A stretch of DNA of 64,000 nt from Straminergon stramineum (GCA_963920665.1 OY987268.1:7256501-7320500); one strand, 5' to 3'. Positions 41,341-53,639 are shown, counted from the stretch's first letter. Made by a program: numbers and translations. Notes: generated from the letters alone by a model not told the origin.

Positions 41341-41714
41341 TGACGTATTAAAGGCCTAAAATTTTATTTTAACTCCCTACTATTTCTTTCATTTTAAACA
41401 AAATGCGGTTTTACCCTTTTATCTAGTACACTAAATTTCCAAAACATTTCCTAAATATTTCCTCAAAGTGTCCTAAACACTTTAGAATTTAGAGCCTTTT
41501 TTTTACACCCTAAACTATTTGTTGGTTCAAAGCAGTTTGAAGTGTTACAAGAAGTAAGGAAAAACATTTTCCATCACAACGAAGGGGACATGCTCTTCTA
41601 TGAAGTTTCTTCCAAATCTTAGTCAATGGAGCTCTTTATTTGGCATCTTGCTTTCATTGTCTTGTCGGAATCCAAAACAAGTTGTTCAGGCTATAATTAA
41701 TGGTTTCCCCGCTC

Positions 41715-43133
41715 TCGAGTAGAGAGGCCTTGCCTTGGGAAAACGCGGGGCTTCTAGCTGCAACTAGATGTGGTTCAAATAATGGAAGATCCCGTGGCCA
41801 AAGTCACAAACATAATAATAAATCCCCCCAATGATGCCATATGAGCCAAAATATTATCACCCTTCCATACACCCCTCCCAAGATGTCATGGAGTCTCAAT
41901 ATACTCCATGTATGGTAAAAATTGTAAAAATAAAGTCATATCCTTCATGAACTCCCCTCAAAGAAGTGTCTGATAGTTGATTGAGTGCCACGTTCGCTAT
42001 ACAACTCCAAACTAAGAGTGTGATATGCCTCTGGAAAGTTAACAAAATGTTCTACAACCTCTCCAAAATTCACTCAAAACTAAGATACTGTCCGACTTTT
42101 ATGGTTGGTCAAAGTTCACCCTTCCCAACTTAAAGGCAGCTCACTTATACTTCACTCTCAAGCTCATAACTTTCACATACTACCTCTAAATCAAGAAAAT
42201 AAACTCATTTTGGAAAGCTAACATGAACATCTACAATCTCTCCAAGTTTCACTCAAACAAAAAGTACTGTCCACATTTCATAGCCTTTCAAAATTCACTC
42301 ACTTGGAAACCCGAAAGTATCCCTTCACCCTTTCACTCTCAAGCCCATAACTTTCTCATACTACCTCAAAATCAAGAAAATAAACCCATTTTGGAAAGCT
42401 AATATGAACATCTACAAACTCCCCAAAGTTCACTCAAATACAAATTACTGTCCACATTTCATAGCCTTTTAAAGATCACTCTCTTGAAAGTTTGAGGCAG
42501 CTTCACAACACTTCACTCCCAAACTCATAACTTACACATACTAACTCCAAACTTCATGAGTGATAGCTTTTTGGAAACACAAAAACAAGATACACAAGCT
42601 CTCAAAATTTCATTACCAAAATCTCCATGTACAAAGTGCTATCCCTTCCCAAAGTGACGGCTTCCCAAAGTGACGGCTTCCTGAAGTGACGGCTTTCCTA
42701 AGCAAACAAGGATGAGGAAGAAGATGATCCTCAACCTCATCCGCCACCTCAACCTCCATGCCATCCACCTAAGTTAGTGGATTTTGGCCACTAAGATGCC
42801 ACATGGGCCATAATACCTACATGGTCCACTTCTTATTCTCAATAAATCTATCCATATCATCTACGTGGATTTCTAATCCATTAAAAATAAAAATAAGGAA
42901 AAAGGTAAAACAAGCTTTACCTTTTGTTTTTACAACTTCAAACTAATTAACTAACATATTAAAATATCTTCTAGTAGAGAAATCAAAGAACTAAATGTTT
43001 GTCAAATAGAGGTAAAAAAAAAGAGTTCAAGTAGAGTATAACCCCATTTGTTTCTTGAAACTCTAGAAAAAACCCCTCCGATTTAACAAACAATTATGCA
43101 TTTTCACATAATGAACACATTTACAATACGACA
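41715..43133. mobile_element. 1.42-kb insertion flanked by CCGCTC
   Basis: The uninterrupted duplicate at 46440-46450 has one CCGCTC followed by CAAGAAAA. Here CCGCTC occurs twice (41709-41714 and 43134-43139), bracketing 1419 bp of unrelated DNA, so this is an insertion with a 5-6 bp target duplication. It begins TCGAGTAGAGAGGCC and ends AATACGACA. No ORF and no long terminal inverted repeats are seen. The duplication size and CA-3' end would allow a solo LTR, but the 5' end is not TG, so the class is unresolved. Confidence 0.75.
42010..42620. repeat. About 177-bp tandem repeats within the insertion
   Basis: Roughly 3.5 units, each with CATAACTT.CACATACTA, TTTTGGAAAGCTAACATGAA, CTCCAAGTTTCACTCAA and TACTGTCCACATTTCATAGC. 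Units are spaced about 176-182 bp. A short GTGACGGCTTCC repeat follows at about 42654-42695. It is non-coding; the near-nucleosome unit length resembles plant satellite DNA. Confidence 0.7.
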
Positions 43134-43640
43134 CCGCTCCAAGAAAAAGAAGGACTGAAGGATGTCAAGCCCAAGGGCATTTCAAAGTCCTGCCTCTTGT
43201 GCTGGACGAGCACCTCCACGCCTTGGAGTCCGCACCCTGACTTCAAGTCCACACTATGGAGTCTGTGATTCAACTGCGCTCTCTCAAGTTCTTCCGCCTC
43301 TATGAATTGTCCGCCCTAGAGTCCGTGCCCTGACACAGCCCATTCAACGAAAACATTTGTGAGAGAAAGCATTCTTGTCTCTCCACGAATATGAGGACTC
43401 TAAAGTAAGGTGTGATAGCATTTAATGTTTCCCTCTTTCCATGAAAAGGGGGGACACCATCTTCCAAGACCATTAAATAGGAAGGAGGGATCCCATGCCC
43501 AGTGCATCCCCATGTGTGCACCCACATTTCTATAGTGGAGTTTCGCCCTGGAGTCTGCGCCCTAACTTCAAGTCCCCACCTTCACTTGGAGTCCATGCCC
43601 TGGAATCCACGCCCTATGATGACGTCCATGCCCTGAGTAG

Positions 43641-44899
43641 CGCCAGCGCAGTGAAGTTCCACCCTCCAACTTCTTGAATTATTGTGGCCAAGGGTTTCAA
43701 GAGTGCAGGATTTAGGGTTTAGGGTTTAGGGTTTTAGTTTTGGGTTTATGGTTTGAGTTAATGGCTTAGGGTTGAATTAAATAACAAATAGATGTAGCAA
43801 TTACCTCTAGAAAAGAATCCTTCTCATGCATTGAAATCAATATAACTTGTAAGTTCATGTGAAAATCAATTTCTTGTACCAATGATTTGTAATCATGGAT
43901 TGGCATTCACAATCATTCTACTTCAATTTAACTTGTATGTTCAATTAAGTAACACTCCCTTGTGCCAAGTTATAAAAAAAAATGAATCCCTTTATATTTT
44001 TATTTTTTTTAACAAATGGAAAGAACCATTGCATAAAAAAAATACACAACAGGCCAAGCTACAAAGGCTAGACAATGAAGAGATATGAGCAAAAACAAAC
44101 AATCCCTTTACATTTAGAAAAAAATGTAACTTGTAATTTCTCGTTTCCGAAATAAATTTCTTTTAGTTAATATGCCTCAAATTTAATCCTTTATTATGAA
44201 TAATGGATTTGAAGAAATAAAATCTATGGGTTCATTAATAAAATTCATTCTATCAATTATTCCAAAAACCCTTATACCAAGCATTTTCAAATATTAGTCC
44301 CTTCACATGAATCCAAAAGAATGGAAGATCTGAGCTTCCATTCAAAAACCATCCCTTCTAGCTATTTTTTTAGAAATGGTTCCCTTCCAAGTTATCCAAT
44401 CCCCCAAAATGGCATTGACTTCGAATGTAAGTGCTTTGAAATTCAATGCCCCCAACGAGGGATGGGGTCACCCAAACTTTCGTAAATTTAATTTTGGTAT
44501 GATTCAAGACTTTAGTTACAAGTTAGAATGTTTGAGCCTAAGGGCCTAAATCCCAAACACAAATACTTGAGTTTGCTTTTTTGCTAAAATATAATTCTAG
44601 CAAAGAAAAATGGGGAGAAAGAAATCCAAGGAAGAGAATTCAAGGCAAGCAAGAAATCCAAGGGTAGGATCCGATGTAAGGCCCTAAAATTCTATTTTAT
44701 ACAAAATTGGGACCTAAATGGATAGGAATTTTTTTTTTAACTATTTTCCTTTTTATTAAAGAGTCTTTTGCCCCATGTACCATAAACAAATGGGTTAAAT
44801 TTTTCTACTCAAGATTTAATGCAAAGTATCCATTGTCATTCTTGATTTTCTAATGCATGTGATGGCCTTTAACTTCATATTTTTTTTATTATCTATTTT
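43641..44899. other. AT-rich spacer with short telomere-like run
   Basis: No gene. At 43711-43737 there are three TTTAGGG units plus a degenerate one (the Arabidopsis-type telomere repeat), followed by related GGGTTTATGG words. The rest is AT-rich with scattered short ORFs of no recognisable type. Confidence 0.6.
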
Positions 44900-46290
44900 T
44901 TTATGACATGTGAAGAGAATGGAAATGTATTGTAAAAAAATTTATCATTGAGTTGGAATGGAGTTGGGATGGAGTGACCCTAAGGATTTAATGCAAGGTG
45001 TCAATTGCCAATGTTGATTTTCTAATGCATATGATAGCCTTTAACCTCAATTTTTTTTCTTACCTATTTTGTGTATATGACATGCAAAGAGAATGGAAAG
45101 ACTTCAATTTGATACTGTAAAAATAATTTATCATTGAGTTGGGATACCACAAAACTAAATGGCCTTGAGTTGGAATGTAAGAGTTTTGCTAATCAAGCCA
45201 AAAAAACTAGGGAGTGAATGATATACAAAAAATAAAGTGCATTGAGGTGGGATGGAACAATTTTGCTAATCAAGCCAAAAAAAACTAGGGAGGGAATGAT
45301 ATACAAAAAATAAAGGGCATTGGGATGGCATGGGATAATGTTGCAAATGAAGCCCAAAAAAAATTAGGAAGTAAATGATATACCAAAAAATAAATGGCAT
45401 TGAGTTGGGATAGAATAATCTTGCAAATCAAACCAAAAAAAATTAGAAAGGGTTTAGGGAATACAAAAATTAAATCATTTCAATGGCCTTGGGGGCTTGG
45501 GTTGGAATGGAGCAATTTTGCTAATCAAGCCCAAAAAAACTAGGAAGGGAATAATAATGCCATTTAGTTTTTGTATAACTTGGGATGGAACAACTTTCCT
45601 AATCAAGCAAATAAAATAGGAAAGGGAATGAATCCACACACCCCAAAATGGCATGGAAGTGTTTAGGAATCCAAAGCCAAAAAAATAGGAAAGGGAATGG
45701 TGGAACAAAAAACAAATGGCATTCAGTTGAAATAGAAGTGTTTAAGGAGTTCATGAAGCCAAAAAAAAAAAAGAATGGCATTGAGGTGGGATGGAAGAGT
45801 TTTAGGAATGAAGCAAACACAAAAAAAAAAGGAAAGATAATGATGGAACAAAAAATTAATGGCTTTGAATTGGGGTGGGAGAACTTTAGGAAATAAGCAA
45901 AAATGAAATAGGAAAGGGAATGATTCAACAAATAAAGATTGGCATGGAGTTGGAAGAAAACTAGAAAAGAGTCTTGTTAAATAATGAAGCAAAACAAAAT
46001 AGAAAAGGAGATGATTCAACAAATAAAAAAAAGAACTATGAATTGGGATGGGAGAGTTTTAGGAATGATCCAAAAAAATAGGGAAAGGAATGATGGAACA
46101 AAAAATAAACATTTGGCTTTGAGTTGGGATGGGAGAGTTTTAGGAACAAAATAGAAGAAAGAATGATTCTACCAAAAGAAAAAAAATTAGTATAAGTTGG
46201 AATGTGAGAGTTTTAGGAATGAAGCCAAAAAAATAGAAGAGAGAATGATCCAAACACAAATGAATGGCATAGAGTTGGGATAGGAGAGCT
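44900..46290. repeat. Phrase array, right-hand copy (GGCATTGAGTTGGGATGGAA)
   Basis: About 20 irregular 60-75 bp units are built from AAAATGGCATTGAGTTGG, GATGGAAGAGTTTTAGGAAT, GAAGCCAAAAAAATAGGAAA and GGGAATGATGGAACAAAA. The orientation is opposite to the left array at 34000-34850. The minus-strand ORFs (45475-46022) are artefacts of the array. Confidence 0.7.
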
Positions 46291-46304
46291 TTGCTAACAT
46301 CTTT

Positions 46305-46960
46305 CACCACAATGAAGGGGACATGCTCTTCCATGAAGTTTCTTCCAAATCTTAGTCAATGGAGCTCTTTATTTGGCATCTTGCTTTCATTGTCTTGTCT
46401 GAATCCAAAACAAGTTATTCAGGCTATAATTAATGGTTCCCCCGCTCCAAGAAAAGGAAGGACTGAAGGATGTCAAGCCCAAGCGCATTTCAAAGTCCTG
46501 CCTCTTGTGCTAGACGAGCACCTCCACGCCCTGGAGTCCGCGCCCTGACTTCAAGTCCACACTATGGAGTCTGTGATTCAATTGCGCTCTCTCAAGTTCT
46601 TCCGCCTCTGTGAATTGTCCGCCCTAGAGTCCGCACCCTGACACAGCCCATTCAGCGAAAACATTTGTGAGAGAAAGCGTTCTTGTCTCTCCACAAATAT
46701 GAGGACTCTAAAGCAAGGTGTGACAGCATTTAATGTTTCCCTCTTTCCATGAAAAGGGGGGACACCATCTTCCAAGACCATTAAATAGGAAGAAGGAGGG
46801 ATCCCATGCCCAGTGCATCCCCATGTGCACACCCACATTTCTGTAGTGGAGTTTCGCCCTGGAGTCCGTGCCCTGAAGTCCATGCCCTATGATGACGTCC
46901 ACGCCATACAGTCCGCGCCCTGACTTCAAGTCCCTGCCCTCACTTGAAGTCCCCGCCTTG
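46305..46960 (+). repeat. Internal duplication, copy B
   Basis: This uninterrupted partner of 41585-41714 plus 43134-43640 shows the state before the 1.42-kb insertion. It ends in the array of GTCCGCGCCCTGA words upstream of the transposase. Confidence 0.85.
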
Positions 46961-47143
46961 AAGTTCGCGCCCTACCTTCTTGTTCGCGCCCTAATGCCAG
47001 GGATTTAGGTGTGCGTTGTGAACGTCCTCCAAAAATTCTTAGAGTGTGCGTCCGTGCCCTACACTTTGGGAATGAAGACATTCGCACCCTGCTGCCATGC
47101 ACATTGGTGAAGTCCACACCCTTGCATTCCCTAAGTATATAAA
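46860..47143 (+). promoter_or_regulatory. Transposase promoter with GC-rich word array and TATA box
   Basis: At least eight imperfect GTCCGCGCCCT words (for example AGTCCGTGCCCTG, AGTCCGCGCCCTG, TTCGCGCCCTACC, GTCCGTGCCCTAC, TTCGCACCCTGCT, GTCCACACCCTTG) lead to TATATAAAG at 47136-47144, about 260 bp before the transposase ATG. The same word is found at the bidirectional promoter (36860-37125) and both element ends, so it may be a shared control or transposase-binding site. Confidence 0.6.
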
Positions 47144-47403
47144 GAAAAGGAAGACCCAACATTCCCCACATTTGTCACCTGGCCTCTATCTCTTGGACTT
47201 CAATTCATTTTGAGCTCCTTGTGAGTCTACTTGGGTGGCAGATGGCCCTAGTTTGCTGCTGAGGTGATGTCAAAATCAGTTCAAGCAGTGGATTAGCGCT
47301 AACTGCTATTATTGATACTTTGTTTGGTATATCTACGATCTTTTTAACTTCAATACGAAGGAAGAGGAAGACATTTGAAATTATTTGTGAACGGTTGAAC
47401 ACA

Positions 47404-49868
47404 ATGGCAAGTCAAAGGAAGCAGACCAAGGAATGGGAACCGTGGCTAAACTTTACGGAGAATGGGATGAAGGTGACTTGTGTTTTCTGTACTGGGACCT
47501 TCAGTTACAAACGTGAGCGTGCTTTTGCACATTTTAGATATGGCTCAAAATCGGAGAGGTCAATTTGTCAAAGTATGCCTCGTCATGTGCGACATAGATT
47601 TGCTAATTGTACAAGTTTTGTCCCACTACGAATGGATGTTGGGGACATGTATGAAGGAGAACCAATTCAAAGTGTGCCATCTAGAGCAACTGCACGTGCA
47701 AGTTTAAGTGAAGCCACTGAAAATGAGGTGACGGGTGGGATCAATGGTAGGAGAGCGGAAGAAGGGGCAAACATTTCAGAAGGAAATGATATTCTACAAA
47801 TGTCAAATAGTCTTGCTGGATTGAATTCTACGAGATCTGGATCACTACATGAGCAACGCATGGCGGACGCATTCAACATTTCAAAGAGGAAGGAGTTGGA
47901 TGAGAAGTGGGCAAGTTTTTTCTATGAAGCGAATGTGCCATTTAATGTGGCAAGGCATCCAGCCTTCATTGAGGCTATGAAGGCAACCTCACAAGCAAGG
48001 TTTGAATATAGTCCACCTTCTTACCATCAGTTCAGGACTAATTTAATTGAATCGAGGAGGTTGCAAATTGAGAAGCAAATTCAAGAAAAGGTTGGATTTG
48101 GTGTCAAGCACTATGGGGGGTCGATATGTACCGATGGTTGGGATGATGTCAGTCGAAGGCCCCTCATGAATGTGATGATGTCATGCCTCGTAGGTGATGT
48201 ATTTTTGGGGTCAATTGATACTACCTCGCAAAAAAAAACCATGTGCTACATAGTGGACCAAATGAAAGTGTACATTGAGAAGGTGGATTCCAAATATGTG
48301 ACACAAGTGTGCATAGATAATGCAGCAAACATGCTTGGGGCATTGCAAGACATCACTCGAACATATCCACACATTTTTGTGCAAGGCTGCATGGCACATG
48401 CACTGGATCTCATGTTGGAAGATTGGGCCAAAATCCAAGAATTTTTGGATTTAATTGCCAGGGTAAAAAGATTGTGCCAATACATTTGAAACCATCATGC
48501 AACCATGTTGGTTTTCTATGAGTTGAGTCCAAATCTGCAACTCGTAGTGCCTAGCGAAACCCGCTTTGCTTGTAATTTCCTCATGTTGCAGCGACTGGTG
48601 AAACTAAGAGGAGTCTTGGAGCGGTTAAATAACCACCCACGTGTTCTAAATTACTTTGATACCCTATGGAATGAACAAAATGGACCGCAGACAGCTACCG
48701 CTTCACGTAATGTCAAAAGAACCATTCAAGATGTGGCTTTTTGGCAACGATGTGTGAGTTATGTGTACATGATTGAAGACGTATTGAAGGCTTTGCGTGT
48801 GTTTGATGGACGAGAACCAGCCATGGGTTAGGTGTGGCTCGTAATGCACAATTTGCAAGGGCACGTGTATTCTTTAAGAGAACCACCTTTCAGCTTACAT
48901 GATGACATAGCAGTCATTTTAGAAGCATCTTTCAATGAAAGATGGGACATGGTTTTTGAAGATATACACTACAGTGAGGCCCTTTTGAATCCATATCTCT
49001 TGGATAATGTGGCGCTCAGGGTGGATGGAACTACCCTATGTGCATTGTATAGAGTCATCCGCAAGATGGCAGATTCAGTGGGTGTGAATTTCGATGATGT
49101 GTTAGCAGAATTAACAGAATTTGAGGAGGGTAGTGGACTATACAGTCCAGTTATGACACCCAACATTCGTGTGACACAAATGCTTCCCCACCAATGGTGG
49201 CACAGGGTTGGAGATCAGGCTCTTTCAAAAATTGCCGTGCGTCTTTTATCCCTCACGTGTTCTGCCAACTCTTGTGAAAGGAATTGGAGTATGTATTCCT
49301 TTGTTCACAATAAGGTCCAAAATCGATTAGCCCCCCAAAAGGCAAAGTCATTGGTATATATTTATACCAATAGCCGTGTACTTCAGCAACGATCAGGTGC
49401 CGATTCAGTTCATTGGTATGATGCAAATATGTACTTGGAGGATTCCGATCCAGATGCCCTTGGTCTGCTCCTAGCGAATGAACGCAATCGGGAATTCGAC
49501 GCAATGCAAGCAGAGGAAGAAGAAGAGGTTGATGGAGAAGCCTACGGAGCACCTCAAAAGTATCCGGCAAACCTAGATCTTTGGAGGCGAGGAGTTGATC
49601 ACCTCGAGGAAGCAAGGAACTACTACGGAGATGTTGACGATGGAGAGGAGGAACTCCTTGATGGTCGTTGGGGTCCTTGGGGGCCATCCATTCCACCCAA
49701 TCCACGTTGCAATCCTTCACCTCCACTTCCTCAAAATGAAGGGATCGTTGAAGTCCCCGCTTTGTCATCTTCTTTAGAGACCGACAATCCAAATGACGAT
49801 AACGTTGATGATGGTATTTCCCATAACAACAATGACGATGATGACAACCTCCCTCTAGGAAATGGCGG
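47404..49868 (+). pseudogene. hAT-superfamily transposase, copy 2 (BED, DUF659, hAT C-terminal)
   Basis: One frame runs from ATG (47404) to the assembly gap, with only two in-frame stops: TGA at 48487-48489 and TAG at 48829-48831. A BED-like finger near residues 20-60 has VTCVFC and a His 14 residues on. DUF659 follows, with TDGWDD (first catalytic Asp) and CIDNAANM (second Asp), then QGCMAHALDL and ETRFACNF. The C-terminal dimerisation region has WWHRVG and SCERNWSMYSF (catalytic Glu), then an acidic tail. All three catalytic residues are therefore present, unlike in copy 1. hAT transposases excise and reinsert elements via hairpin flanks and 8-bp staggered cuts. The C-terminus lies in or beyond the gap. 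The first ATG after the TATA box that precedes the zinc finger was chosen as start. Confidence 0.87.
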
Positions 49869-50068
49869 NNNNNNNNNNNNNNNNNNNNNNNNNNNNNNNN
49901 NNNNNNNNNNNNNNNNNNNNNNNNNNNNNNNNNNNNNNNNNNNNNNNNNNNNNNNNNNNNNNNNNNNNNNNNNNNNNNNNNNNNNNNNNNNNNNNNNNNN
50001 NNNNNNNNNNNNNNNNNNNNNNNNNNNNNNNNNNNNNNNNNNNNNNNNNNNNNNNNNNNNNNNNNNNN
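49869..50068. other. Assembly gap (200 N)
   Basis: Exactly 200 unknown bases, so probably a placeholder of unknown true length. It interrupts the transposase C-terminal acidic tail. Sequence resumes in the GC-rich CGTCC.CGCCC repeats, a likely reason for the assembly failure. Confidence 0.95.
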
Positions 50069-50231
50069 CGTCCACGCCCACACATGACGTCCGTGCCCTG
50101 GATCTCGTTGTCCGAGGTGAAGTGTCATTCAAAAAAATTCCACAACTTTGAAAAATTGAAGCCATCCGGTCCGGTTCGCCCGTTTGTCCGGGACATCCGG
50201 TGACCTTGACCCATCCGATATGACAACCCTC
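50069..50231. repeat. Right terminus of the giant element
   Basis: It starts with CGTCCACGCCCACACATGAC and ACGTCCGTGCCCTGG, in inverse orientation to the left subterminal words at 33523-33575. It then carries CCATCCGG, CCGGGACATCCGG and ends GATATGACAACCCTC, the inverted partner of the terminus at 33383. Confidence 0.65.
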
Positions 50232-53200
50232 CTCTTACTCTAGAACCTATTGTTGTGATCCCATTCATGTTCTTTAGTAATTGCCAATCCTAGCTGGAAT
50301 CTGAGGTAACTAGGTGTAAGACTAGGAATATTATTTACTTTTGGAAGATATCATGAAGAAGCTGCCATTTGTTTTTTAGCACTCGAATCTCTAGAAAATA
50401 AAGAGTTGAATGACTTGGGGTATTACATATTGATGGTCAATTTTATTAAAATGGTGGTATTCAAATGCCATTTTCTAGACCGTGCAGTTTGAATTGTAAA
50501 AGGAACATCGATGATAGGTATAGATTTCAGACATCTAGGATAGTTATAGATTTCAGAATCTAAAAATAGTGTAGATGTTAAACCACTCGGTCTAACATAT
50601 CTATGACTTGTTTAGATTTTAAACATCTAGGACAAATCTAGATTTCTACATCTAGAAAAGTTTAGATTTCAGACCAGGCCAAAGTAGTGAAATGGACCAC
50701 CAATTTACTAAAATACCGCCAATTTACTGGAATACTGCCATTTTAATGAAATTGACCATATTGTTGCGTGTTTGTGAATGTTACGTAAAACTGCCATATA
50801 TATGATGAGATCGCCGTGCTTGCAAAGGCTCAAGGGTTTCGCTGTGAGTCTCCTGAGCATCGTCCGGGTGGAATGTCGTTCTTGTCGTGCGTTCATGCAT
50901 GTGGCCGGTTGAGCGAACGCAAGATTGGACCACGTGATCAATTTATAAAAAAATCTTGGTTACTAGTTTTAATTTAGCAAGTTGCGGTTGGCTTCCTTCC
51001 GATCAGTTGCATGTTTAAGTAGTAAATGACTGCTCTGTCAGAGGTTTCAGAGGAGGGAGGGTTTCGCAATTTCAGGACGTGATTCACAGTAGGTAGTACC
51101 GTGATTGCACAACATCTGGATCACAAAATTTCACCCTACAAGCTCCGAGAATCCATACAATTCCGATGGTCACGGAGTTCGATAATGGTCCTAGCTAGTA
51201 TCTCATCTCAAGAGCCAGATTCAGTTAATGCTGAACTCAAGAGAATCCCTCCGCGCAAGCTGCAATTCCAAGCGCATCACCCGCAGCCCTCTGCCCAACA
51301 AACAATAGTTTGACAGTCATGGTGAACACCAACTTTCAGCGCTCCTACTCCCGAAAGTGTGAACCCAAAATACAGTGAAAGAAAATAACAATCAAACCTG
51401 GAGACCCCGTCGATGGAATTTGACAAACCCTCCCCCCCGTGTGAACAATTTCTACAGAAACACAACTCAAATAATCAAAGGAAGAGACTCCGACACAAAC
51501 GTGCGGTGTAAAAGAGACGTATCACTTACACTACAGCGAACCCCGTCGGTTTTCAGTGAGGAAATCCGGAGCTGTGTCGCTTCTCACTGAAAATGATCTA
51601 TTGTTAGTATGTAAGTCGGACCCACGATTTGTCCCTTGTGACTTTTTTCACTCACCCCTCGTTTTGTCGCTGTTTCAAGGAATGAAAAGCGACGGGTTTC
51701 GCAGTAATGTTACTCGACGTTCTCGGACTTGGGGTCTCTGCTAAAGCTGCTTCCTCTTCCAGGTGTGGCCATAATTTTACAGAAGTTATGCATCAAACAT
51801 TCGATGATGCGAGACCTGAGAGAACGTGGGAGACATGAACTTTTCCGTTGGCTATGTTGTCTTTCAAAGCAACCATTAGAACTGTTTTAGCTGCAACTGA
51901 TGAAATGAAGAGCATAATTGATCTAATGGTAGCCGCAGAACGCTACCACCGTCAGCTCCGTCTATAATCAATTGCGAGATTGAAGCTCAATCATGAAAAA
52001 TTTGAGAAACTTATACTGTATATAGAGAACACTAATTAAAACCCTTTTCTAAGTTAATTGCATGCTCTGTAATTTCAAATACCCTGAGGGTCTTCATTGT
52101 TGTGTTCAAATCTGATTAGACAACTTCCTCGTGTAAGTTAATGGCTGATTGGAGAATTTTTTCCAAAAATTGCCCAACTTGTCTGAAATACTTTGAGAGG
52201 TACCGGTATAAATTTTGTTTTGTGCAAAAGTATACTCTAGCAAAGGAGTCTGATATATCCGCACTTTATGTCTGAACTTTGAAAATATTTAATTCTCTAA
52301 TGAGATTCAAAGGAACTTACCTTAGTTTCTCATTGTCCCTTCCAAGGACAATTGTTTTCTTTTATGATAATGCTCACATAGTTATTCAAAGAATTGTGAT
52401 TGTTGTACATTCATTGATAGATGAAGAACATTCATAGAATCAAATAAGAGGCTTACATAACTACACATAAAATAGTAATTACTATTGGTAATTCTAAATA
52501 CAAAGAAGTTGCTCTCCACTACACAAATATCTACAAATATTGAAAAAATCTTCTAATATTAAAGATTTTTCAAGCAACAATATATTTGTGTTGTGGTTCA
52601 TCCAAACCTACAATAACTACAATTTGTAGTATAATTAGAGATTTTCAAAGGATACATTCAAAGTAGGGAGGATGTATTAATTTCTTTATTTTTAATTATT
52701 AATTTGAAGTTTGTTTGGTAGAATTTTTTTCTATGTATCCCCAACTTATTTCCTTCAATGTAAGATTTATTTTGCATAAGTTGCAAGACATATGTATTTT
52801 TCAATATTTTTTTCAGAAAAGACAAAATTTAACCATTAATTTGAGAATAGTTGAAAAAACTTGTTTTTGAAACTCGAGCATTATAATCTTGCAACTGGTG
52901 AGGTTTTTCATTTTGAAATATTAGGAAGATACATTTTATGAAGTAAAACTAAGAAATCTTATAGTTGAACCTACAAAAATTAAAATTCAATAAAAAGATT
53001 TGAACATTGTTTTAGGAAAGGGAGATTTGGAATACTTTCCAAAAATACTTCACATAGCTTCAGATGTTTAAGGTGCTTCACTTGAAAAATTATTCGGATT
53101 TCATTTTAGAAAAGAGCACATATGTATTTAACCCTGGGAGGACATGATCCTATTATCAAGGTGGTTACACATAAATAATCAAATTTATTTATGAATAGAT

Positions 53201-53639
53201 ACGTGCTTTGTTTATATAGTTTCTTGAAAATCATTTGTTAGACACTATTTTAGTCCTTTGTGTCCTTGGGTTGTGTTGAGTGAAAAGTCTTTTTCACAAA
53301 TAAAGAATGATGTGAAATTATCTTTTTGACCTTCTAAAATTTGATATGAAATATTTTAAGAGATATAAAAACTACTCAAGTTAATTCAATTAGTACAAGA
53401 TTTATTTATTATTTATTTACATGTTTCTTTATCTTATTTTTCTATTAGAATCACTTTACTCCTAAAATTTAATTATTTTAGGTCAAAAAATATATTCACT
53501 TATCCTATCAATGCTTTACAAATTTATAACTTAAATATTTGTAAACTTACTAATTTATCAATTTAAAGATCTTAGAATCTTCCATGAAAAAGGGATGTTT
53601 TACACAATATTTTGATCTCCAATGAGTGCTCTTAGATTT
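50232..53639. other. Intergenic region
   Basis: No gene supported. 50520-50670 holds about five imperfect AGATTTCAGACATCTAGGA phrases. 50750-51800 is less AT-rich, with short ORFs (51101-51313 plus, 51277-51465 minus) of no known family. 52000-53640 is very AT-rich and featureless to me. Confidence 0.45.

Larger units (their letters stand above)
41585..43640 (+). repeat. Internal duplication, copy A (split by an insertion)
   Basis: 41585-41714 and 43134-43640 together match 46305-46960 closely. The words GGGGACATGCTCTTC, CTTCCAAATCTTAGTCAATG, GACTGAAGGATGTCAAGCCC and GGGGGGACACCATCTTCC occur in both. The two halves of copy A are contiguous in copy B, which shows that 41715-43133 was inserted afterwards. 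Copy B continues into the transposase promoter, so copy A looks like a duplicated promoter-upstream region. Confidence 0.85.
33383..50231 (+). mobile_element. Giant hAT-like element (about 16.8 kb) with cargo genes
   Basis: The left end CATGGTTGTCATAGTGGACG and the reverse complement of the right end GAGGGTTGTCATATCGGATG share 15 of 20 positions, including TTGTCATA exactly. Both continue into a CGGATGTCC..GG block. Flanks are CACTTACT (33375-33382) and CTCTTACT (50232-50239), 7 of 8 identical, the hAT target size. Inside, from left: subterminal repeats, a kinase-like gene (minus), a divergent GC-rich promoter, a coiled-coil/RING-H2 gene (plus), about 7.8 kb of repeats, and a BED-DUF659-hAT transposase (plus). 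Repeat phrases point in opposite directions on the two sides. The transposase makes hAT membership secure. That both ends belong to one insertion is inferred from termini and duplication. Secondary insertions and an assembly gap make the exact length uncertain. Confidence 0.65.

Noticed and set aside
43711..43737. TTTAGGG run as a chromosome end
   Set aside because: Only about three units, flanked on both sides by ordinary transposon sequence, so a minor interstitial run.
45475..46022. Hydrophobic minus-strand ORFs resembling membrane proteins
   Set aside because: The Phe/Leu/Ser-rich appearance is the translation of A-rich phrase repeats.
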